Shown here piece after piece: positions 26,799 to 33,793 of a DNA stretch of 64,000 nt. Position 1 is the first letter of the stretch. Every line of letters begins with the position of its first letter. Location: contig CBDCYH010000001.1 in assembly GCA_965224105.1 (NCBI GenBank), forward strand, positions 372,001-436,000. The letters run 5' to 3'. The DNA is from CBDCYH01 sp965224105 (GTDB lineage: Bacteria; Bacteroidota; Rhodothermia; Rhodothermales; JABDKH01). The notes below the pieces were generated by a model, which saw only the letters and a list, made by a program, of their open reading frames with translations, was not told the DNA's origin and searched no databases. The translations under genes and the position numbers were made by a program.

Positions 26799-28013
26799 AT
26801 GAAACCAAAATTACAACTTTGTACTATTCTCGGGCTGTTCATTTTTCTGGGCCAGTTTGCTTCCGCCCAGACAATCAATGAAGTAAGGATTGACCAACCA
26901 TCGGGAGATGTTGATGAATACTTCGAATTAGCCGGCACGCCAAGCGCATCGTTGAACGGACTGACGTATGTAGTTATTGGTGACGGTTCTGGTGGATCTG
27001 GAACGATTGAGGCGGCAATCTCTTTGGATGGGAGCTCCTTTGACTCTAATGGATTCTTTGTGGCAGCTGAAGCAACTTTTACACTTGGTACCGCGGACTT
27101 GACAACGGATCTGCCATTTGAAAATGGAGACAATGTCACACACCTGCTTGTTTCTGGTTTTTCCGGCTCGGTTGGTGACGATCTTGACACTAATGATGAC
27201 TGCTCGCTGGATACCCAACCTTGGACATCTGTGGTGGACGGCGTTGCACTAATCGAGGAAGCTAATCCACCAACGGGTACGGAATGTCATTACGCAGACG
27301 ACTTTGTCAATGTGTCTGCAGTTGGTCCGAACGGTTCATTCGTACCCAGCCACGTTTATCGTGATGGATCAAATCCATCCACTTGGCTCATCGGTGAACA
27401 TGATCCTACAATAGGCAACGACACTCCAGGTGCGATGAATGACTCGAGCCTCCCAGTAGAACTGCTCGACTTCACTGTCGCAGTCGATGGTGAGACCGCA
27501 ATAGTAGCTTGGGAAACAGCGTCAGAAGTCAACAATTCGGGATTCGAAATCCAGATAGCTCATTCCTCCGGTGAGTTTGCCATGGCGGAGTGGGTCGAAG
27601 CCGCAGGTGCAGCGTCGAAGGGATACCGCTATGAGCGAGTTGTCGAGATAGAAGGAAGCGGTGCTTTTAGATTCAGACTAAAATCTGTAGACCTGGATGG
27701 CTCGTTTGCCTACAGCCAAATCGTTGAGGTAACTACCGAGTTGGCGTCGGCCTATGCGATCAATAAACTCTATCCTAACCCATTCAGCGACGATGCAAAT
27801 CTAGAATTCCAGGTTGCAGCCGAACAAAGCATCACGGTTGATATAGTCGATTTATTGGGACGTCGAGTGTCGTTACTTAGTAGCGGCGTTGTGGCCGAAG
27901 ATAAGGTTCACACCGTTTCCATTGATGGTCGCAGCCTCGAAAGCGGAATCTACTTCCTCCGCATCACGGGAGAGAAGTTTGCTACCAGCAAGAAGTTTGT
28001 AGTCCTGGACTAA
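26799..28013 (+). CDS. secreted protein with T9SS type A sorting domain
   Basis: A 404-residue exported protein. A signal peptide (about 1-24, ending ASAQ) is followed by a lamin-tail-like N-terminal domain (INEVRIDQPSGDVDEYFEL). A Rhodothermota-typical middle beta domain begins LPVELLDFTVAVDG at about 217. The C-terminal sorting domain (about 318-404) contains KLYPNPF, VDLLGRRV and the GIYFLRI strand. The protein is likely moved across the outer membrane by T9SS and attached to the surface or released. It shares its plan with the two tandem genes at 59.9-62.3 kb but is more divergent. No enzyme motif is visible. Confidence 0.88.
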   Translation: MKPKLQLCTILGLFIFLGQFASAQTINEVRIDQPSGDVDEYFELAGTPSASLNGLTYVVIGDGSGGSGTIEAAISLDGSSFDSNGFFVAAEATFTLGTADLTTDLPFENGDNVTHLLVSGFSGSVGDDLDTNDDCSLDTQPWTSVVDGVALIEEANPPTGTECHYADDFVNVSAVGPNGSFVPSHVYRDGSNPSTWLIGEHDPTIGNDTPGAMNDSSLPVELLDFTVAVDGETAIVAWETASEVNNSGFEIQIAHSSGEFAMAEWVEAAGAASKGYRYERVVEIEGSGAFRFRLKSVDLDGSFAYSQIVEVTTELASAYAINKLYPNPFSDDANLEFQVAAEQSITVDIVDLLGRRVSLLSSGVVAEDKVHTVSIDGRSLESGIYFLRITGEKFATSKKFVVLD

Positions 28014-28036
28014 CTGCAGACGACCACTCTTTGCGA

Positions 28037-28080
28037 GTCGGGTTCAGCTTGCCTCTATCTCGAGGCAAGCTGAACCCGAC
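28037..28080. terminator. 19-bp perfect hairpin between convergent genes; one arm is coding
   Basis: The arms at 28037-28055 and 28062-28080 are perfect complements with a 6-nt loop. No clear T-tract follows on either strand. It sits 24 bp past the stop of the cargo gene, and its right arm is the last codons plus stop region of the DUF4097 gene. This position between two convergent genes suggests a bidirectional transcription stop or an mRNA 3' stabiliser. Confidence 0.6.
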
Positions 28081-29152
28081 CGTCAGACGCCTTGGCTCGT
28101 ATGAGCCGGCCACCTCCGTTGACGCTCCCTTCCGCTGAGTTTTTTCGCATATCGCCATCGAAAGAGAAAGAGGTAGACAACCTCACCGACTCGCCGCGGA
28201 GATCAACATCAGCGGCCAGCTCGCCACTGGATGTGATCTGGATGTCGCCGTCTGAAGTGCGCAAGTTTACTTCTCCCGGTGCAAGCAAGTGAACGGTAAT
28301 ATCGCCGTCTGAACTTGTCGCAGAAATATCTCCGCTTCCCTCATCGATCCGAATACTTCCATCACTGGTGGAGAGGCTGGAAGTTGGTGACGTAATCTCA
28401 CCGATATGCAGGTCTCCGTCAGAGCTTTTTGCGCTGAAGCTTCTGCCGGTAACTGTTTCAAAACGTACGTCTCCATCGGATGTCTGAACAGTGGCTTCGG
28501 CGATAATATCGCGCACCACAACATCGCCATCAGATGTTCGGATAAGAGCTTTCTCGGCTACTACGTCATCAATCTGAATATCTCCGTCGGATGTTCTAAC
28601 TGAAACGTCTGGGGCATCCAGTGAACCGGCCTCAATGTCGCCATCCGACGTCCTTACGTCAATTGTCTTGCCGGTCAGATCCCTAAGACGAATGTCGCCA
28701 TCCGACGATCGCAGCGCCGCGTCTCCGACAAACGAATCAGCCAGAATGTCTCCGTCTGACGTGTGCACGCTCAGGTCGAACTCGGCCGGTATGTTAACAA
28801 CAATGCTTACCTGCGCTCCACCCCGTTTTTGCCAGGACCAGAGGCTCCAATCCTCCTCTTTATCGCTCAATACTTCCAGACCGTCGTTTGTCTCGTTAGC
28901 GCGATAGTTCCTTGAGTTGTAGTAGTCTTTTGCCTTGGACATATTCTTACCGTCGAGCCAAATCTCAACCCTGGCCAGAGTCGACGACGTAGTATTCAGG
29001 GTCACATCTGCGTCTCCCACGTTTACAACGAGTTCTTGCCCGTTAGCGACCTTTATTTCGGTTTCGAGCATCAGGTCTCCTTTCTGAGCGAGGGAGGGAA
29101 CAGCCAACGCAAAGCTGGCTACCAGAAGCATTGTAAATACAGAATTACGCAT
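28055..29152 (-). CDS. DUF4097-type beta-repeat protein with regular SDG repeats
   Basis: A 365-residue exported protein: signal peptide about 1-22, then a beta region and a run of ten SDG motifs at residues 132, 150, 169, 188, 207, 225, 244, 263, 281 and 300. The spacing is constant at 18-19 residues. One more lies at 356, and a degenerate FDG at 331. Such spacing predicts a right-handed beta-helix with one rung per repeat and the SDG turn stacked on one edge. DUF4097 proteins are often envelope-associated, but their role is unknown. Its start codon overlaps that of the divergent glycosylase gene by two bases. Its 3' end forms half of a strong hairpin. Confidence 0.88.
   Translation of the reverse strand: MRNSVFTMLLVASFALAVPSLAQKGDLMLETEIKVANGQELVVNVGDADVTLNTTSSTLARVEIWLDGKNMSKAKDYYNSRNYRANETNDGLEVLSDKEEDWSLWSWQKRGGAQVSIVVNIPAEFDLSVHTSDGDILADSFVGDAALRSSDGDIRLRDLTGKTIDVRTSDGDIEAGSLDAPDVSVRTSDGDIQIDDVVAEKALIRTSDGDVVVRDIIAEATVQTSDGDVRFETVTGRSFSAKSSDGDLHIGEITSPTSSLSTSDGSIRIDEGSGDISATSSDGDITVHLLAPGEVNLRTSDGDIQITSSGELAADVDLRGESVRLSTSFSFDGDMRKNSAEGSVNGGGRLIRAKASDGRVQLASR
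28244..28762 (-). repeat. ten 54-57 bp tandem coding repeats (SDG rungs)
   Basis: DNA encoding residues 131-303 of the DUF4097 protein. Units vary in sequence but each keeps a core reading TCNGANGGNGA-like on the coding strand (Ser-Asp-Gly-Asp). This is protein-level repetition inside a gene, not a CRISPR or satellite. Confidence 0.75.
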
Positions 29153-29894
29153 GGTAAAGGAGGGCGCTGGTTCATGTTTGGCTAATGAGGGGGATTACGG
29201 GTGGATTTCCGAATTGTTACCATCCAGGCCAGAAGTCAAGCTTCTCTACTCCTCATTTTTCGACCGAGACACGCTGGTCGTTGCAGAGGATCTGCTGGGA
29301 AAGTATCTGGTGCGTGACCTTCCCAGCGGGGGTCGGATGCTCGGTCGTGTTGTTGAAACAGAGGGTTATACGGGCGACGATCCCGCATTCCACGCATGGG
29401 GCCTGGTAGATCCTCCCACCGGGCTAGTAAAACCTGTTGGTCGAGGGTACGATTTGTTTGCAAAACCCGGTACGGCCTACGTCTACTTATGCTATGGAGT
29501 TCACTGGCTGCTTAACGTAGTTACGGAACGGGAAGGCGTAGCCGGATGCGTGCTAATCCGGGCCGTCGAGCCGGTGGCTGGTGTAGTCGCGATGAAGACG
29601 AAGCGGTCGCGAGTGAAACGAGATGTCGATCTCACAAACGGTCCCGGGAAATTAACACAGGCCTTCGGGATTGGCAGGGAAGAGCACGGGACTGATCTCA
29701 CACAGCCTCCATTGTACTTCGTCGAAGCAGAATCGAACCTAGAGATAGGCATTGCCACCAGTTCGCGTATTGGGATTTCCAGAGCGATCGACAGGCAATG
29801 GCGCTATTTCATCGCGGGCAATCCATACGTTTCGCCAGGGATCCCGAGCGATTTAGCTGCGAAAAAGCGAAGAAAGAGACAGCCCCGAGGCTGA
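29151..29894 (+). CDS. 3-methyladenine DNA glycosylase (AAG/MPG family)
   Basis: Base-excision repair glycosylase that removes alkylated purines. It is 247 residues in the frame from 29151. The catalytic glutamate is probably E71 in VVETEGYTGDDPA, and YLCYGVHWLLNV matches the DNA-binding pocket. Between the two lies HAWGLVDPPTGLV, longer and less conserved than the usual family segment. The ATG at 29151 shares two bases with the divergent DUF4097 start, leaving no room for a leader. A TTG around 29216, nearer the conserved SSFFDRDTL region, is a reasonable alternative start. Family call is firm, start is not. Confidence 0.9.
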   Translation: MVKEGAGSCLANEGDYGWISELLPSRPEVKLLYSSFFDRDTLVVAEDLLGKYLVRDLPSGGRMLGRVVETEGYTGDDPAFHAWGLVDPPTGLVKPVGRGYDLFAKPGTAYVYLCYGVHWLLNVVTEREGVAGCVLIRAVEPVAGVVAMKTKRSRVKRDVDLTNGPGKLTQAFGIGREEHGTDLTQPPLYFVEAESNLEIGIATSSRIGISRAIDRQWRYFIAGNPYVSPGIPSDLAAKKRRKRQPRG

Positions 29895-29944
29895 TGTGCA
29901 TTATCTTCGACGTTTCTACGGCCAGGCAGAAGTAAGCGATTCAA

Positions 29945-29959
29945 ATTCGATTATCGAAT
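29945..29959. promoter_or_regulatory. palindrome overlapping the alaS start codon
   Basis: ATTCGA and TCGAAT separated by TTA. The last two bases are the first two of the alaS ATG. In E. coli the alanyl-tRNA synthetase represses its own gene through a palindrome near the transcription start. Here similarity in position only is suggested, and a chance palindrome is possible. Confidence 0.3.
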
Positions 29960-32765
29960 GACAGAGAAAACATCCAGTCAGATACGGGAAGAGTTTCTGG
30001 AGTTCTTCAGGGAGAAGGGCCACGAAATCGTGGTGAGTGATTCGCTCGTACCGCATAACGATCCGACCCTGCTGTTTACGAACGCCGGGATGAATCAGTT
30101 TAAAGACGTCTTCCTTGGAACAGGTACCCGCCCATTTAAAAGGGCTGTGGATACGCAAAAATGTCTGCGTGTGTCTGGCAAGCACAATGACCTGGAGGAG
30201 GTTGGGGTAGATACGTATCACCACACTTTCTTCGAGATGCTTGGCAATTGGAGCTTTGGTGACTATTTCAAACGCGAGGCGATTAGCTGGGCGTGGGAAT
30301 TGTTGGTTGACAGGTGGAAGTTGGATCCATCGCGGTTATACGCGACGGTTCATGAGGGCGACGAGCAGTTCAAACTCGGACCAGACAGGGAAGCGGCCGA
30401 GTTTTGGAAATCGGAAACAAGCATTGATCACGATCACATTTTGTTTTGTCCTTCGAAGGATAATTTTTGGATGATGGGAGAGACGGGTCCCTGCGGGCCG
30501 TGCTCCGAGATACATGTCGACCTTCGCTCAGAGGAGGATCGGCAGTTGCTAGACGGATCGTTGCTGGTGAACAAAGATGATCCGCGGGTCATGGAAATCT
30601 GGAATCTTGTATTCATCCAATACAATGCTCCTGGAGACGGAACTCTCGAAAAGTTGGCCGATAGTCATGTGGATACGGGCATGGGTTTCGAGCGAATGGT
30701 AGCAGTCCTGCAAGGTAAGACCTCGAACTATGATACCGACCTGTTTCAGGGATTGATTACCGAGATACGGAACCTTGCGCCCAAAGACTCGAAGGCATCA
30801 TCAGCTAAAAAAGAAATTGCGCTCCGCGTTATTGCGGATCACATCAGGACGATCGGGTTTGCCATTGCGGATGGTGCATCCCCCGGTAATACCGGCAGAG
30901 GATATGTAATTCGGAGGATTCTGAGACGGGCGGTTCGTTTTGGTTACCAAACTCTGGGTTTTCGCGAGCCTTTCTTATACAAACTAATACCCTCCCTCAT
31001 CGATCTCATGGGAGATCAATTTCCAGAATTAAGCGACCGGCGCGACCTAATCACGCGCGTAACGCGAGGAGAGGAAGAGAGTTTTTTGGAAACGTTGGGA
31101 ACAGGGGTTGATATTTTCGAGGGCGTGGTGCCCAAAATTCAAACGGCAGAAGGTTCCTCAGCTTCAGTATTTGCGGAGGAAATTGCAGGTGACTCCCGGT
31201 TCAGAGACCTTCTCCAGAAGGCGTATGTCGACTCTTCAGGTGTTCCTGAAACTGTTGAGCGTTTCTACCAGGACGCATCAGAAAAAAATCTACCGGGAGA
31301 AATCGCATTTCTTCTGCATGACACATACGGATTCCCTATCGACTTGACCCAGTTGATGGCGAGAGAATCTGGGCTGTCGGTGCGAATGAGTGGGTACAAC
31401 AGATTGATGCAGCAACAGAAGAATCGCGCACGAGCGGCATCATCGTTTGTCGTTGCCGAGGACGATGGCGGCAGTTGGACCCGAGTTGGTTCTGCTTCTG
31501 GTTCATCCATTTTTGTGGGTTATGATGAGACAGAAACGTCTGGTGTTCACATTGTCGCCTATCGCCAAAGCAAGAAGGAAATGGTGTTTGAGGTGGTCCT
31601 GGACAAGACTCCGTTCTATGGGGAGAGCGGCGGTCAGATAGGGGATACCGGGAAAATACGATTTGGAGCCGACACCGTTTCTGTTCTGGATACGAAAAAA
31701 ATTGAGGGCGAGACGGTTCATTTTGTTGATGCCCTTCCTTCTGATGTATCAGTTGGAGGCGTTGCGATGGTGGATTCAGAAAGGCGATCTCGGATCGAGA
31801 AGAATCACACTGCCACCCATTTAGTCCATGCCGCTCTTCGTGAAGAACTCGGCGAGCACGTTGTGCAGAAAGGATCCCTCGTCGCTCCCGACCGACTGCG
31901 GTTCGATTTTAGTCATTTCGAAAAAGTGCCGAAGGCTTCGTTGCAGAAAATTGAAAGTCGTGTCAACGAGATAATCCAACGGGACATCAAACGCCACGAA
32001 GAACGGGGCGTTGGCTATGATGATGCGATCGCTGCCGGTGCGATGGCCTTGTTTGGTGAAAAGTACGGAGACAAGGTTAGAATGATCACGTTCGATCCGG
32101 AGTATTCAGTGGAGCTGTGTGGTGGGACGCATGTATCGAGTACGGGTGTCATCGGGATTTTCAAATTTCTTTCTGAGGGTTCGATTGCATCGGGTGTTCG
32201 AAGAATTGAGGCGGTGACCGGCATGGATGCACTGGAATGGGTCAACGAACGAATTGGAGAACTGGACCGCGTAGAGGAGGCCTTTAAATCCTCCCAGGAC
32301 TCCGCCGATGTCGAAGTCAGAAGGTTGCTGGAGAGCAAGAAAGCTCTGGAGAAGGAGCTGCAAGCTCTCAAATTGTCGCAGCTATCGACTTCGATCCGGA
32401 GCTCAGTTGATGCCTCTGATACTGTCGATGGTGTGCGTGTCGCTACGCTTCGGTGTGACGACCTACCTATGGACCTTTTGCGGAGCGCAGCGATGCAGGC
32501 AAAGACCGGGCTTGCTGAAGAAAGTGTTCTGGTGCTTGGAAGCGCAGACAGCGCCAATCAAAAGGTGTATCTGGCCGCCGCGGTGACAGATGATCTTACC
32601 GCTCGCCTGCCGGCTGGGAAACTGGTTGGGGTATTGGCGAAAATGGTGGGGGGGGGAGGTGGCGGCAAGCCCGACCTGGCAACAGCGGGAGGGAAAGAAA
32701 TTGGCAAATTGGAATCGACGCTTGCCGAGGTTTCTTCTGTTGTCGCGGATCTGTTGTCCGATTAG
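29958..32765 (+). CDS. alaS: alanyl-tRNA synthetase
   Basis: Class II synthetase charging tRNA-Ala, 935 residues. Motif 2 and 3 regions (NAGMNQFKDVF, GRGYVIRRILRRA), the editing domain zinc ligands (HTATH near 617 and CGGTH near 723), a coiled coil at about 775-810 and a C-terminal DHHA1 domain with the GGGGGGKPDLA stretch are all present. It is longer than the 876-residue E. coli enzyme, mainly from an insertion of about 45 residues at 396-440, just before the conserved HDTYGFPIDLT. The start ATG overlaps a short palindrome. Confidence 0.97.
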   Translation: MTEKTSSQIREEFLEFFREKGHEIVVSDSLVPHNDPTLLFTNAGMNQFKDVFLGTGTRPFKRAVDTQKCLRVSGKHNDLEEVGVDTYHHTFFEMLGNWSFGDYFKREAISWAWELLVDRWKLDPSRLYATVHEGDEQFKLGPDREAAEFWKSETSIDHDHILFCPSKDNFWMMGETGPCGPCSEIHVDLRSEEDRQLLDGSLLVNKDDPRVMEIWNLVFIQYNAPGDGTLEKLADSHVDTGMGFERMVAVLQGKTSNYDTDLFQGLITEIRNLAPKDSKASSAKKEIALRVIADHIRTIGFAIADGASPGNTGRGYVIRRILRRAVRFGYQTLGFREPFLYKLIPSLIDLMGDQFPELSDRRDLITRVTRGEEESFLETLGTGVDIFEGVVPKIQTAEGSSASVFAEEIAGDSRFRDLLQKAYVDSSGVPETVERFYQDASEKNLPGEIAFLLHDTYGFPIDLTQLMARESGLSVRMSGYNRLMQQQKNRARAASSFVVAEDDGGSWTRVGSASGSSIFVGYDETETSGVHIVAYRQSKKEMVFEVVLDKTPFYGESGGQIGDTGKIRFGADTVSVLDTKKIEGETVHFVDALPSDVSVGGVAMVDSERRSRIEKNHTATHLVHAALREELGEHVVQKGSLVAPDRLRFDFSHFEKVPKASLQKIESRVNEIIQRDIKRHEERGVGYDDAIAAGAMALFGEKYGDKVRMITFDPEYSVELCGGTHVSSTGVIGIFKFLSEGSIASGVRRIEAVTGMDALEWVNERIGELDRVEEAFKSSQDSADVEVRRLLESKKALEKELQALKLSQLSTSIRSSVDASDTVDGVRVATLRCDDLPMDLLRSAAMQAKTGLAEESVLVLGSADSANQKVYLAAAVTDDLTARLPAGKLVGVLAKMVGGGGGGKPDLATAGGKEIGKLESTLAEVSSVVADLLSD

Positions 32766-32850
32766 GTTGCCAATTCAGCAATTGAAGCCTAGCTTTGCCA
32801 CACGTCCGAGAAGGGTTGCGCAGCGCTCTGTCAATTAGAATCCCACGATA

Positions 32851-33615
32851 ATGCCTCAGCCAGTTCTAGATTCTTTGATCTCCGCGAGGGACTCCAAGGG
32901 TGCGGCATTTGTCGTTTTGCTGGACCCGGATCGGCTGCCAGATCAGGATTTCGATCAACTGATCGACACGTGTGCATTGTCTGGAGTCGATGCTTTTTTT
33001 GTCGGATCTAGTCTGCTGTTCGACCAGGAACTGGATCCATACCTGGATCGCATTCGGCACAATTGTTCGCTGCCGATAATCGGATTTCCTGGATCCATCG
33101 CGCAGCTGTCTGCAAAGCTGGATGCTGTTCTTTTTCTATCTGTAATCTCCAGTAGGAATCCGGAATATCTATTCGGCCAGCATGTGCATGCAGCCCCGAT
33201 AATCCGCTCGCGTGGAATTGAGCCCATCTCGACAGGCTACATGCTCATCGAAAGCGGAAGTTTGACGACTGCGCAGTACATGAGTCACTCACTGCCGCTT
33301 CCGAGAGACAAGTTTGACGTTGCCGCGGCTACTGCACTTGCGTCGGAGATGATGGGCATGAAGTTACTTTTTTGCGATGGTGGTTCGGGCGCAGAGAATA
33401 GTGTTCCGGAAGAGATGATCCAGGCTATAACGACTACATGTAGCGTGCCCCTGATTGTCGGTGGAGGCATCACTTCACCGAGGGAAGCCGCCGCAAAAGT
33501 GCAAGCTGGAGCGTCTGTCGTTGTGGTTGGCAACGGCATCGAGCGAAGCCAGGACCGAGGATACATTTCGGAACTTGCGGCAGCAATTCATGTTGCAGTG
33601 CCGCATCCGATTTAG
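32851..33615 (+). CDS. geranylgeranylglyceryl-phosphate synthase (GGGPS/PcrB family)
   Basis: TIM-barrel prenyltransferase, 254 residues, joining a polyprenyl diphosphate to glycerol-1-phosphate. The glycerophosphate site is clear: DPDRL near residue 28, the STGYMLIESG segment near 129 and VGGGITSPREA near 204. It resembles the longer, archaeal-like group II bacterial enzymes found in Bacteroidetes rather than the heptaprenyl PcrB of Firmicutes. Whether a G1P dehydrogenase exists elsewhere cannot be told. The gene follows alaS by 85 bp on the same strand and is followed by tRNA-Ser. Confidence 0.92.
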   Translation: MPQPVLDSLISARDSKGAAFVVLLDPDRLPDQDFDQLIDTCALSGVDAFFVGSSLLFDQELDPYLDRIRHNCSLPIIGFPGSIAQLSAKLDAVLFLSVISSRNPEYLFGQHVHAAPIIRSRGIEPISTGYMLIESGSLTTAQYMSHSLPLPRDKFDVAAATALASEMMGMKLLFCDGGSGAENSVPEEMIQAITTTCSVPLIVGGGITSPREAAAKVQAGASVVVVGNGIERSQDRGYISELAAAIHVAVPHPI

Positions 33616-33682
33616 ACGTCGCACGATATATATTCTGTATATTTTGTCGTTGTGCAAAGCTTGAGGCTGCACGATTTAGCCC

Positions 33683-33769
33683 GGAGGGGTGCCGGAGTGG
33701 TTGAACGGGGCGGTCTCGAAAACCGTTGTGCTCTTTTGGGTACCGAGGGTTCGAATCCCTCCCCCTCCG
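33683..33769 (+). tRNA. tRNA-Ser (anticodon CGA)
   Basis: An 87-nt class II tRNA with acceptor stem GGAGGGG/CCCCTCC, anticodon loop CTCGAAA, a long variable arm and T arm GAGGG-TTCGAAT-CCCTC. The discriminator is G, as usual for serine, and CCA is not encoded. It sits between the GGGPS gene and the large surface-protein gene, whose reading frame also runs open through the tRNA. Confidence 0.95.
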
Positions 33770-33793
33770 CCGCCACCGCATGAAGCTGCCCAT

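Noticed and set aside
26794..26802. ATG-CCA-TGA mini-frame as regulatory leader peptide
   Set aside because: Two codons overlapping the real start are too little to support a function.
28244..28762. Possible CRISPR-like array
   Set aside because: The units are imperfect, have no constant spacers, and all lie in one open coding frame encoding SDG repeats.
32015..32557. 180-residue minus-strand frame
   Set aside because: Antisense to alaS; its Ser-rich composition is what the reverse of a coding strand gives.
33689..33793. N-terminal extension of the surface protein through tRNA-Ser
   Set aside because: The frame is open, but it reads through the tRNA and gives a proline-rich stretch with no signal peptide. 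The ATG at 33794 starts a proper signal peptide.
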